A stretch of 16,426 nucleotides of DNA from Candidatus Pacearchaeota archaeon (GCA_016234065.1 JACQLJ010000019.1:1-16426); one strand, 5' to 3'. Shown: positions 1 to 6,429, numbered from the stretch's first letter. Made by a program: numbers and translations. Notes: generated by a model not told the origin, from the letters alone.

Positions 1-4
1 TCTC

Positions 5-9
5 AGGAG
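5..9 (+). promoter_or_regulatory. Shine-Dalgarno site for eL41
   Basis: AGGAG lies six bases before the ATG at 16 and is complementary to the archaeal 16S 3' end. It helps to choose the basic 39-codon frame over the overlapping acidic frame. Confidence 0.6.
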
Positions 10-15
10 AGCCAA

Positions 16-135
16 ATGAAACGTTCCTCAAGAAGATGGAAAAAGAAAAGGCAGATGAGATGGAAGTGGCAGAGAAAGCGTTTGAAGAAAGAAAAGCGCA
101 AGCGTAAATTGAGAAGAACTTCTGTGAATAAGTAA
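16..135 (+). CDS. rpl41e: Ribosomal protein eL41 (L41e), 39 aa
   Basis: This is a very small, extremely basic large-subunit ribosomal protein of the archaeal/eukaryotic L41e type. It reads MKRSSRRWKKKRQMRWKWQR and then a run rich in Lys and Arg, ending RTSVNK. The Arg-Trp-Lys-Lys-Lys block followed by Met-Arg-Trp-Lys-Trp (residues 14-18) is what I recall from Thermococcales eL41. The family is about 25-40 residues long and forms a single helix at the subunit interface. An AGGAG Shine-Dalgarno sequence at 5-9 lies six bases before the ATG, which suggests an internal operon position with the upstream gene outside the window. A second open frame overlaps it from base 3 to 107 (acidic product), but has no start inside the window. 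Recognition is from motif memory, not a search. Confidence 0.8.
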   Translation: MKRSSRRWKKKRQMRWKWQRKRLKKEKRKRKLRRTSVNK

Positions 136-160
136 AAGCATTACTTTTGAACAATAAATA

Positions 161-168
161 ATTTAAAT
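161..168 (+). promoter_or_regulatory. TATA box for the gene at 190
   Basis: ATTTAAAT is centred at 164.5, which is 25.5 nt before the ATG at 190 but only 19.5 nt before the ATG at 184. The spacing seen elsewhere in the window therefore favours the start at 190. Confidence 0.55.
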
Positions 169-189
169 GGACTACTTATTTAGATGCTT

Positions 190-480
190 ATGCCTGATAA
201 AAAAGAGGGGGAAGTTTATTCGGATTCTAATCATTATAGGGCACATCCTCGTGTTAATCCTTCTGATTTAATAAGAAGAAGCGCTGAAATATATTTAGAT
301 TGGAGGGGTGCGTCAAAAAATTATACTATTAAACAAATTGAAGAAAACCCTGAACTTAGGAGAAAATTCCAAACGTTTAAAACAGCGTGTGAAAATCTTG
401 AAGGATTAAGTGCTACTGATTGCCTTGATGCTTTATCTGGAGTAAAGAAGAGCAACGGCGGAAAAAAAGGTTACACTTAA
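190..480 (+). CDS. Unrecognised small protein, 96 aa
   Basis: I do not recognise this protein. It begins MPDKKEGEVYSDSNHY, is soluble and charged, and has no membrane segment or signal peptide. The middle (about residues 25-70) is predicted to be mostly helical. Two cysteines (CENLEG and DCLDAL) sit in the C-terminal third. The frame also opens with an ATG at 184 (MLM...), but the TATA box at 161-168 has the usual spacing to 190, so I use the second Met. The gene stands alone between eL41 and rfcS, in the same direction as both, and has its own promoter. It is one of several orphan small genes inserted between replication genes here. Confidence 0.7.
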   Translation: MPDKKEGEVYSDSNHYRAHPRVNPSDLIRRSAEIYLDWRGASKNYTIKQIEENPELRRKFQTFKTACENLEGLSATDCLDALSGVKKSNGGKKGYT

Positions 481-519
481 ATCGCTTATTCTAAAAATCA
501 CATATTTATTACAACAATC

Positions 520-527
520 TTTTTAAC
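520..527 (+). promoter_or_regulatory. TATA box for rfcS
   Basis: TTTTTAAC is centred 25.5 nt before the rfcS ATG at 549, consistent with a leaderless or near-leaderless mRNA. The box itself is a weak match to the TATA consensus. Confidence 0.5.
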
Positions 528-548
528 CTGATTATTTTTAGGGTTAGC

Positions 549-1511
549 ATGGCTGAAGGAATCTGGACAGAAAAGTATAGGCCTGTAAGTTTCTTGGAAG
601 TTGTTGGACAAGAAGAGATTGTGAAAAGGGTTAAGGCATTGACAAATTCAATGAATATTCCCCATATGCTTTTTGCAGGACCTGCTGGCACGGGAAAATC
701 AACCCTCGCTTTCATTGTTGTCAGGGACCTTTATGGAGAAAATTGGAGAGAAAATTATCTTGAGTTAAATGCGAGCGATGAAAGGGGAATTCAAATAGTC
801 AGGGAGAAAGTGAAAAATTTTGCAAGGACAAAGTCACTTGGCGAGGTTCCTTTCAAAGTCATCTTTCTTGACGAGGCAGATGCCTTGACTCCTGAAGCCC
901 AGCAGGCATTGAGAAGAACAATGGAAAATTATTCCTCAACATGCAGATTTATTCTTTCATGCAATTATTCAAGCAAAATAATTGATCCGATACAATCCCG
1001 TTGCGCAATCTTCAGATTTAAACTCCTTGAAAAAAAAGATGTTGAAAAAATAATAAACAAGATTGCTGAAAATGAAAAACTCAATGTAAAGACAGAGGCA
1101 ATTAACGTTCTGTATGAAGGATGTGAGGGGGACTGCAGAAAATGCATCAACCTGCTTCAGGCAACTGCTTCTGTTTCTCCATTAATCAGCGCAGAACTTG
1201 TTTCAACAATACTTTCAAGCGCTAAGCCCAAAGATATCAAAATTGTGCTTGATTATGCTCTGGCTGGAGAGTTTGAATCATCAAGAGAAAAACTTCTTGA
1301 CATAATGCTTAAGGAAAGCATTTCAGGACAGGATGTAATAAAAGCAATACAAAAAGAAATCTGGGCTCTTCCTGTTGAGCCGACGATAAAAGTAAAACTT
1401 ACTGAGAAAACCGGAGAGGCAGAATTCAGAATTGTTGAAGGCAGCGACCCATTCATACAACTGCAAGCATTGCTAGCGAGTTTTGTGCTTGCCGGATTGG
1501 GGAAGGAATAA
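549..1511 (+). CDS. rfcS: Replication factor C small subunit
   Basis: This is the small subunit of the AAA+ clamp loader that opens the PCNA ring and places it on primer-template DNA. In archaea four small subunits usually assemble with one large subunit. The sequence shows the RFC N-terminal signature (WTEKYRP, residues 6-12), Walker A GPAGTGKS (44-51), the LNASDERG block (73-80), Walker B FLDEAD (106-111), sensor 1 around LSCNY (136-140) and the diagnostic SRC motif with its arginine finger (150-152). Sensor 2 and the collar domain follow. At 320 residues it has the normal family length and no intein. The large subunit gene lies downstream, separated by one orphan gene. The ATG has a TATA box at the expected distance. 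Confidence 0.97.
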   Translation: MAEGIWTEKYRPVSFLEVVGQEEIVKRVKALTNSMNIPHMLFAGPAGTGKSTLAFIVVRDLYGENWRENYLELNASDERGIQIVREKVKNFARTKSLGEVPFKVIFLDEADALTPEAQQALRRTMENYSSTCRFILSCNYSSKIIDPIQSRCAIFRFKLLEKKDVEKIINKIAENEKLNVKTEAINVLYEGCEGDCRKCINLLQATASVSPLISAELVSTILSSAKPKDIKIVLDYALAGEFESSREKLLDIMLKESISGQDVIKAIQKEIWALPVEPTIKVKLTEKTGEAEFRIVEGSDPFIQLQALLASFVLAGLGKE

Positions 1512-1554
1512 ATCCTGCGTAGTTTTACTCCGTGAAAACTCTGGAAGGAATAAA
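1501..1554. repeat. 12-bp direct repeat flanking a small hairpin
   Basis: GGAAGGAATAAA occurs at 1501-1512, where it covers the rfcS stop codon, and again at 1543-1554, 42 bases later. Between them, 1521-1540 reads AGTTTT-ACTCCGTG-AAAACT, a 6-bp perfect stem with an 8-base loop. It may be a short duplication or a 3'-end element of rfcS. There is no T-run straight after the stem. Confidence 0.35.
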
Positions 1555-1562
1555 CTTAAAAG
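1555..1562 (+). promoter_or_regulatory. TATA-like box for the gene at 1583
   Basis: CTTAAAAG is centred 24.5 nt before the ATG at 1583, supporting that start over the in-frame ATGs at 1607 and 1628. Confidence 0.45.
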
Positions 1563-1582
1563 GAAGGTGTATTTGAAATTTC

Positions 1583-1924
1583 ATGTTGTTTCTAAACCAT
1601 AAGGCAATGAGGGTTACAGGAAGGAGAATGAAACTGCCAGTTAGAATTATACTCTCTATGGCTGATAAAATAGGTTTTGATAAAGGAGATTTTTACCACA
1701 CTACGAAATTGGCGAGAGATGATCGCGGTTTTAATTGTTTAATTGTTAGGTTCGGCGATAAAAAACCTGGTTGGAAAAGAGTGGTAGAGAGGTATGTAGA
1801 TGTTAGTGAATTACTGGCTGATGGAGATAACGCTTTGGCAGTTGGCTCTGGTTCATATGTTCGTGTTTATGAGGCATCAAAAGAACAACAACTCTTTAAA
1901 AGCAGAGAAAATATTGTTTTATAG
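1583..1924 (+). CDS. Unrecognised protein, 113 aa
   Basis: I do not recognise this protein. It is basic at its N terminus (RVTGRRMKLPVR) and looks like a small beta-rich domain, with strands such as GFNCLIVRF, WKRVVERYVDVSELL and SYVRVYEA. It has no membrane segment and only one cysteine. In-frame Met codons at residues 9 and 16 are possible starts, but the TATA-like box at 1555-1562 fits the first. It lies between rfcS and rfcL in the same orientation with its own promoter, so co-regulation with the clamp loader is not implied. A nucleic-acid-binding role is conceivable from the charge, but nothing in the sequence proves it. Confidence 0.65.
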   Translation: MLFLNHKAMRVTGRRMKLPVRIILSMADKIGFDKGDFYHTTKLARDDRGFNCLIVRFGDKKPGWKRVVERYVDVSELLADGDNALAVGSGSYVRVYEASKEQQLFKSRENIVL

Positions 1925-1955
1925 ATATAAAGTTAAGGCAAAATCTTCATAAATT

Positions 1956-1963
1956 TTTATATA
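1956..1963 (+). promoter_or_regulatory. TATA box for rfcL
   Basis: TTTATATA is a near-consensus archaeal TATA box centred 25.5 nt before the rfcL ATG at 1985. It predicts a leaderless transcript. Confidence 0.7.
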
Positions 1964-1984
1964 CTACTAATTTTTTTATCTAAA

Positions 1985-3169
1985 ATGCCATGGGCAGAAA
2001 AACACAGGCCGAAGTTATTTTCAGAGTTAAAAGGGCAAGAAGAAGCAATAAGAAAGATAGTTGATTTTACTAAAAATTTTAATTCAGAAAAATCCAAGAA
2101 AGCGTTGCTTCTTCATGGAGCTCCAGGAGTTGGAAAGACAACTCTTGCATATGTGCTTGCGAATGAGCTTAATTTTGAAATTTTTGAATTAAATGCAAGT
2201 GATTTCAGAAGCAGGGAAAAATTAAATGAGATATTAAGGCCTGCAATTGAGCAGCAGTCATTCTCAAAAAAAAGCAAAATAATCCTTATTGACGAGGTTG
2301 ATGGGATTTCTGCCTATAACGATTTTGGCGGTTTGCCTGAATTGATTTATTTGATTAAAAATACAAATTATCCAATAATAATAACTGCGAATCAGATATG
2401 GGATAGGAAGTTCAATGATTTAAGGACGAATTCAGAGATGGTGAAAATGAAAGATGTTGATTACAAAACGATAAAGAGTTTGCTGATAGACATCTTAAGA
2501 AAAGAAGGAAAGTTCATTGATGAAAAGACACTGACTGAAATCGCTGTGAAATCTCGTGGAGATATTAGGGCTGCAATAAATGACATACAGACAGAATCAG
2601 GTGTAAAATCAGAAGAAAAAATTCCGATAGCAGAAAGAAACAAGGAAACAGATATATTCAATTCGCTGAAAGTTGTTTTTAAGGGCAATCCTAAAAATGA
2701 AACCCTTGAGGTCTTTGATTCTGTGAACATGGAATTGGATGAAATAATGCTTTGGATTGAAAAGAATATCCCAAGTGAATACAAGGGCGAAGAGTTAGCA
2801 AGGGCTTTTGACCTTCTTAGCAGGGCAGATGTTTTCAAAGGCAGGATTTACAAGCAGCAATACTGGAGATTTTTGCTTTATGAAAATATTTTTTTAAGTT
2901 ACGGAATTTCTGCGTCAAAAAATCCTCGTCGGGTTCAGGGAAACGGATTTACAACCTACAAAAGGCCCGACAGAATTTTGAAAATCTGGATGAACAATAA
3001 AAGAACAGAGAAGCAAAAATCAATTGCGAAGAAATATGCAAAATATACACATATCGGAGAGAAAAGAGCAATGAGGGACTTTCCTGTTATAAAAGTGATT
3101 TTGAAAAATCCAGAAGCACAAAAGGAAATCAAACTTAATGAAGAAGAGATTGAGTATTTGATGAAATAA
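1985..3169 (+). CDS. rfcL: Replication factor C large subunit
   Basis: This is the large, single-copy subunit of the PCNA clamp loader. It has the RFC signature (WAEKHRP, residues 3-9), Walker A GAPGVGKT (45-52), the LNASDFRS block, Walker B LIDEVD (101-106), the large-subunit-specific DGIS and an NDFGG loop, sensor 1 ITAN (133-136), and a C-terminal collar ending in the typical GFTTYKRP segment. It lacks the SRC motif of the small subunit, as expected. At 394 residues it is shorter than the roughly 470-500 residues of characterised euryarchaeal proteins. The end (NEEEIEYLMK) shows no PCNA-interacting box of the QxxLxxFF type, which the Pyrococcus protein carries. The frame is intact, so the short tail is real unless there is a base error near 3169. 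Confidence 0.96.
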   Translation: MPWAEKHRPKLFSELKGQEEAIRKIVDFTKNFNSEKSKKALLLHGAPGVGKTTLAYVLANELNFEIFELNASDFRSREKLNEILRPAIEQQSFSKKSKIILIDEVDGISAYNDFGGLPELIYLIKNTNYPIIITANQIWDRKFNDLRTNSEMVKMKDVDYKTIKSLLIDILRKEGKFIDEKTLTEIAVKSRGDIRAAINDIQTESGVKSEEKIPIAERNKETDIFNSLKVVFKGNPKNETLEVFDSVNMELDEIMLWIEKNIPSEYKGEELARAFDLLSRADVFKGRIYKQQYWRFLLYENIFLSYGISASKNPRRVQGNGFTTYKRPDRILKIWMNNKRTEKQKSIAKKYAKYTHIGEKRAMRDFPVIKVILKNPEAQKEIKLNEEEIEYLMK

Positions 3170-3186
3170 GCTTAAATATCACAACG

Positions 3187-3194
3187 CTTATAAG
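3187..3194 (+). promoter_or_regulatory. TATA box for the gene at 3216
   Basis: CTTATAAG, an 8-bp palindrome, is centred exactly 25.5 nt before the ATG at 3216. Confidence 0.65.
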
Positions 3195-3215
3195 TATACT
3201 ATTTTTAGTTTTTTT

Positions 3216-3569
3216 ATGCCTGAAGAAAGTATAGTTGGGAGTAGAATTTTTGGATATGAACTATCAGCTAATCAATTAGAAGGTTTCCCTGAAGATATAA
3301 GTTATGTTTTAAATTTAGATGTAAAAAAAGTTAGGGGTAAAATGAAAGCTGTGAAATTCTTAATTCCTGGAAGAGTTAGGTCTTTAGAGATTATTGTTAA
3401 TGGAACAGCCCATAAATCTTTGGCAGAATGGGATGAAGGATTAAAAACAACAGTGACTTTTCAAGATGAGGTTTATGTTTTAGATTTTAAAATCGTTGGA
3501 GAGTATGAACATCCTTTTCCGCCAATTGGAGAAAATCATAGATTAGTTATTGGTCCAAAATCTAAGTGA
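3216..3569 (+). CDS. Unrecognised protein, 117 aa
   Basis: I do not recognise this protein. It begins MPEESIVGSRIFGYELS and appears beta-rich (SYVLNLDVKKV, VKFLIPGRVRSLEIIVNG, KTTVTFQDEVYVLDFKIVG). It has no cysteine, signal peptide or membrane segment. The alternating strands suggest a small beta-sandwich or barrel domain, but I cannot name a family. Its leucines are almost all TTA, whereas rfcL next to it uses CTT and TTG more. This may mark a different history, although the sample is small. It sits alone between rfcL and the ATPase operon, with a strong own TATA box. Confidence 0.7.
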   Translation: MPEESIVGSRIFGYELSANQLEGFPEDISYVLNLDVKKVRGKMKAVKFLIPGRVRSLEIIVNGTAHKSLAEWDEGLKTTVTFQDEVYVLDFKIVGEYEHPFPPIGENHRLVIGPKSK

Positions 3570-3574
3570 AAACA

Positions 3575-3582
3575 TATTAAAA
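3575..3582 (+). promoter_or_regulatory. TATA box for the 3604 gene and ATPase operon
   Basis: TATTAAAA is centred exactly 25.5 nt before the ATG at 3604. No TATA-like sequence lies at that distance before the ATPase ATG at 3724, so the ATPase is probably transcribed from here. Confidence 0.55.
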
Positions 3583-3603
3583 CATCTTCTTCTTTTTCTC
3601 TTT

Positions 3604-3723
3604 ATGAAAATAAAAAGGAGGGATGGTCTTTCTGAAAATTCTTTGCGATTTCATCGGAGGCAATTGGAAATCGCCGTTCAGCGCTTTGAGGAAGTTCAAA
3701 AGAAACCAGCGGGTTTATTTTAA
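3604..3723 (+). CDS. Small basic protein upstream of the ATPase, 39 aa
   Basis: This short frame begins MKIKRRDGLSENSLRFHRRQ and ends with a helical stretch and KKPAGLF. It is strongly basic at the start, amphipathic afterwards, and has no membrane segment. Two observations support it as a gene. A TATA box (3575-3582) stands at the exact distance seen for other promoters in the window. Its TAA stop directly abuts the ATG of the HerA-like ATPase (TAAATG), so the two would be one transcript. I recognise no family. It could be an accessory peptide of the ATPase or a regulatory leader frame. The alternative is an untranslated leader with a chance open frame. Confidence 0.5.
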   Translation: MKIKRRDGLSENSLRFHRRQLEIAVQRFEEVQKKPAGLF

Positions 3724-5034
3724 ATGCCATACGACATTCAGATAGGAAGAAATGACGAGGACAAAAAACTATTCGGCGAGGACGGATTTATTTTTCTTGG
3801 AAAGAGTTACGTGAAAATGGGAAATTACACTTCAATCAGCAACAGAATTTTAGTGGATGTTGCAAGAAATCATGTTATAATGGTTGCGGGAAAAAGAGGT
3901 TCCGGAAAAAGTTACACTTTAGGAGTAATTGCTGAAGAATTGGCGAATTTGAAAAAAGAGATAAGCCAGAACATTGGCTCTTTGATTTTTGATACGATGG
4001 GAATTTTTTGGACAATGAAATACTCAAATGAAAAAGACAAAGAATTATTGTATGAATGGAAATTAAATCCTGAAAGAGCAAATGTAAATATTTTTGTGCC
4101 TTTTGGTTATTATGATTTTTATCTTGAGCAAGGAATCCCTGCTGATGAAAAGTTTGCGCTCAGCGCCTCTGAACTTGATTCTGAAGATTGGATAATGACC
4201 TTCGGTTTAAGCATAATCAATCCTGTTGCTGTCCTAATAGAAAGGGTCTTGAAGTTTCTAAAACAAGAAAGTTATTACACAATAAAAGACATAATGGAAA
4301 GCATAGAACTTGACGAAAAATCATCAAATGAAGTAAAGAATGCCGCGATTAGTTTGTTTGAGGCAGCAGGCACGTGGGGGATATTTGCCGAGGATAAAAG
4401 AGAGGCGATGGCTTTAGACAAGTTGATTTCAGGAGGCAAGACAACGGTTTTGGATTTGAGCGTTTACAATTCAGTCGGCGCTTTCAATGTTCGCGCCTTG
4501 GTTATTGGTTTACTTTGCAAGAAAATCTTCAATCAAAGAATGGCTGCAAGAAAAAAAGAGGAAATAAAAGCGATTTCTAATATTTTCAGTTTGAAGAATT
4601 CCGAAGAAAAAAGAGAAACACCCCTTGTTTGGATTTTCATTGATGAGGCGCATGAATTTCTTCCCTTGAATGGGAAAACATCTGCCACAGATGCACTGGT
4701 TCAATTGCTTAGAGAAGGAAGGCAGCCAGGAATTTCTCTTGTTCTCGCGACGCAACAGCCAGGACAAATACACAAAGATGCGATGACTCAATCAGACATT
4801 GTGATTTCACATAAAGTTACAGCGCAGCCGGATTTGGAAGCGTTGAATTACATAATGCAAAGTTATCTTTTAGACAGCATAAAAAAATACATAGATGATT
4901 TGCCGAATTTGAAAGGAAGCGCGATAATTCTTGACGATAATTCAGAGAGAATTTATCCGATGCGCGTAAGACCGAGATTCACTTGGCACGGCGGCGAAGC
5001 ACCAGCTGCTATGAAGGCAGAGAAAAGATTATAA
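3724..5034 (+). CDS. HerA-like (FtsK-HerA superfamily, DUF87) ATPase
   Basis: This is a ring-type P-loop ATPase of the FtsK-HerA superfamily. Members translocate DNA, and archaeal HerA works with the NurA nuclease and Mre11-Rad50 in end resection. Visible features are Walker A GKRGSGKS (residues 56-63), a long helical insert (about 170-235), Walker B IFIDEAHEF (304-312), the arginine-bearing REGRQPG (330-336) and the sensor LATQQPG (341-347), followed by a HerA-type C terminus. The region before the P-loop is about 55 residues, shorter than the full N-terminal HAS barrel of canonical HerA, so this may be a DUF87-clade relative. No NurA gene is adjacent. The start abuts the stop of the 39-codon frame and has no own TATA box, which suggests cotranscription. 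Confidence 0.9.
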   Translation: MPYDIQIGRNDEDKKLFGEDGFIFLGKSYVKMGNYTSISNRILVDVARNHVIMVAGKRGSGKSYTLGVIAEELANLKKEISQNIGSLIFDTMGIFWTMKYSNEKDKELLYEWKLNPERANVNIFVPFGYYDFYLEQGIPADEKFALSASELDSEDWIMTFGLSIINPVAVLIERVLKFLKQESYYTIKDIMESIELDEKSSNEVKNAAISLFEAAGTWGIFAEDKREAMALDKLISGGKTTVLDLSVYNSVGAFNVRALVIGLLCKKIFNQRMAARKKEEIKAISNIFSLKNSEEKRETPLVWIFIDEAHEFLPLNGKTSATDALVQLLREGRQPGISLVLATQQPGQIHKDAMTQSDIVISHKVTAQPDLEALNYIMQSYLLDSIKKYIDDLPNLKGSAIILDDNSERIYPMRVRPRFTWHGGEAPAAMKAEKRL

Positions 5035-5036
5035 AC
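5029..5036 (+). promoter_or_regulatory. TATA-like box for the gene at 5056
   Basis: TTATAAAC overlaps the end of the ATPase gene and lies about 24 nt (centre to start) before the ATG at 5056. Confidence 0.5.
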
Positions 5037-5055
5037 TAAAATTCAAAATAAAAAA

Positions 5056-5298
5056 ATGGCTTTGGAAGATATTGACTGGCAACCTAAAGAAAAACTATCT
5101 ATTTGCGAGATTTTTGTTCCGGGAGTTTTAACTTCAAGAACAATTTCAAGAGAGCATTGGAGAAAGCATCCTTTGGAAGCAGCAAAAATGACTGCAGCAA
5201 CATTATTTATTCCTTTGATGATAGATGGATATGCTTTGGCAATCACGAGTATAGTTAGTTATTCAATAAGCAGCGGAGTTGATTATATCTTAAGTTAA
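5056..5298 (+). CDS. Small putative membrane protein, 80 aa
   Basis: I do not recognise this protein. A polar N-terminal half (MALEDIDWQPKEKLSICEIF) with a basic patch (SREHWRKHP, residues 31-39) is followed by a hydrophobic stretch from about residue 42 to 72, enough for one long or two short membrane helices. It ends shortly after. There is no cleavable signal peptide. It follows the ATPase by 21 bases in the same direction but appears to have its own TATA box at 5029-5036. Membrane location is inferred from hydrophobicity only. Confidence 0.6.
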   Translation: MALEDIDWQPKEKLSICEIFVPGVLTSRTISREHWRKHPLEAAKMTAATLFIPLMIDGYALAITSIVSYSISSGVDYILS

Positions 5299-5307
5299 AA
5301 GTGATAG

Positions 5308-5315
5308 TTTTAAAA
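5308..5315 (+). promoter_or_regulatory. TATA box for the gene at 5338
   Basis: TTTTAAAA is centred 26.5 nt before the ATG at 5338. Confidence 0.5.
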
Positions 5316-5337
5316 GCAAATTGCAATTATTATTTCT

Positions 5338-5652
5338 ATGGGAAGAAATGGTTTAGGACTACGAACTGGTATTATAGAATTACCTAAAACAGCTACTGAA
5401 TATTGTGAGCATTATTTAAGCGGAGAGGCAAAACCAGAAGAAATATTGATTGGTTTTTTAGGTTATAATCCGGTTGTTTGTCCTTATGCAAGAAATTGTC
5501 CTTATGGTAACGGAAAGATAATCAATTTTGAAGGCGATGAAATTGAAGTATGTAAAACACATGGGAAAAAATCAGGGCTTACCAAGAATATACATAGTTT
5601 GGTACATAGTCTAGAATCTCTTACAAAACCAAAAGGTCAATCCTCATCCTAA
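5338..5652 (+). CDS. Unrecognised Cys-rich small protein, 104 aa
   Basis: I do not recognise the family. The N-terminal part (ELPKTATEYCEHYLSGEAKP) looks helical. The centre holds a possible metal site with C48 (VCPYARNC), C54, C72 and H75 (CKTH), a C-x5-C-x17-C-x2-H spacing that resembles a zinc ribbon or a small iron-sulfur site. C23 is a possible extra ligand. The Ser- and Lys-rich tail is likely flexible. Its last 32 bases (5621-5652) overlap the 3' end of the convergent methyltransferase gene, so part of both C termini is read from the two strands of the same DNA. A TATA box at 5308-5315 supports the start. Confidence 0.65.
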   Translation: MGRNGLGLRTGIIELPKTATEYCEHYLSGEAKPEEILIGFLGYNPVVCPYARNCPYGNGKIINFEGDEIEVCKTHGKKSGLTKNIHSLVHSLESLTKPKGQSSS

Positions 5653-6400
5653 ACTTGTATACGCCAATTTCACCTGCTTTTTTTACATTAAGAATCTTAA
5701 TTTTTTTGCCTGATTTTTTTGCCTCATTTTTGATTTTCCCCTTTAATTTTTCAATTTCATCTTCTTTGCAGAAATCATAGTAGAAAATTCTTGTTCCTTT
5801 TTTTGACAAGGAAAACGCTTCTTTCAAAAATGTTTCTTTTAACTTAGGGCGGGGCATTACTATAACATCAAATTTTGGAATCTTTTTATATATTTTTTTT
5901 ATATTACCTTGAATTAATTCAACCTTATCCTTTAACTTGTTTAATTCAACATTTTGTTCTGCGTATTCATTCGCTTTTTTATTTATCTCAACACTCGTGA
6001 CTTTTTTTGCTTTTGAATTTTTCGCGATTACTATGCTAAATGGGCCTACTCCCGAGAACATAACCAAGATATCTTCTCCTTTTTTTATCTTTGATGCAAT
6101 TTCCTTTCTCTCATTGCCCAAACGAGGAGAAAAATATGTCTCATCAACATTAAGCCGGAAAATACATCCATTTTCTCTGTGCAATGCTTCTTTTGTTTTC
6201 TCGCCCAAAATATATTTTGTTTTTTGTTTCCTCAGCTTGCCTTTAAATTTTCCAACTTTTTCTAGAATTGTTTTTATTGATTTGCTTTTTTTTAAAAAAT
6301 CTTCAGCAAATTTCTTTTTTTCGCTAGATTTTGTTTTGGCAGAGAATTTCACAATTGCAATATTGCCTATTATGTCATATCCGTGAGAAACTTCTTTCAT
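5621..6400 (-). CDS. trm5: Trm5-family tRNA (guanine-N1)-methyltransferase
   Basis: This is a class I SAM-dependent methyltransferase of the Trm5 family, which methylates N1 of G37 next to the tRNA anticodon and prevents frameshifting; archaeal relatives also act in wyosine synthesis. Family hallmarks are the ILEKVGKFKGKLR segment (residues 45-57), the HRENG block (74-78), YFSPRLGNER (89-98), SAM motif I MFSGVGPFS (114-122) and the acidic VEIN (137-140). Where Trm5 usually has an NLP-type motif IV this protein has VMPRP (181-185). At 259 residues it lacks most of the N-terminal D1 domain of the roughly 330-residue Trm5b form. It is very Lys-rich. The ATG has a TATA box at the exact distance, shared with the divergent gene at 6451. 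Family is sure; the exact product (m1G37 or a wyosine branch enzyme) is not. Confidence 0.88.
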   Translation of the reverse strand: MKEVSHGYDIIGNIAIVKFSAKTKSSEKKKFAEDFLKKSKSIKTILEKVGKFKGKLRKQKTKYILGEKTKEALHRENGCIFRLNVDETYFSPRLGNERKEIASKIKKGEDILVMFSGVGPFSIVIAKNSKAKKVTSVEINKKANEYAEQNVELNKLKDKVELIQGNIKKIYKKIPKFDVIVMPRPKLKETFLKEAFSLSKKGTRIFYYDFCKEDEIEKLKGKIKNEAKKSGKKIKILNVKKAGEIGVYKFRMRIDLLVL

Positions 6401-6421
6401 GGTAGTTCTAATACAAGAAAC

Positions 6422-6429
6422 TTTATAAA
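6422..6429. promoter_or_regulatory. Shared palindromic TATA box for divergent genes
   Basis: TTTATAAA is a perfect palindrome centred at 6425.5, the exact midpoint between the minus-strand ATG (first base 6400) and the plus-strand ATG (6451). It is 25.5 nt from both starts. No other TATA-like sequence lies at this distance for either gene in the 50-bp spacer. Confidence 0.75.

Noticed and set aside
3..107. Open frame on the plus strand overlapping eL41, coding for an acidic, Lys/Glu-rich end of a protein
   Set aside because: The eL41 frame has specific family motifs and a Shine-Dalgarno site. This frame has no visible start in the window and is a low-complexity complement of the basic frame, although a real upstream gene end cannot be fully excluded.
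2461..2838. 125-codon minus-strand open frame inside rfcL
   Set aside because: It is antisense to the RfcL coding region, which is certain, and its Ser/Phe-rich product looks like a reverse-frame artefact.
5937..6386. 149-codon plus-strand open frame, Phe-rich
   Set aside because: It is antisense to the Lys-rich Trm5-like gene; AAA/AAG codons read backwards give TTT/CTT. It has no promoter at the usual spacing.
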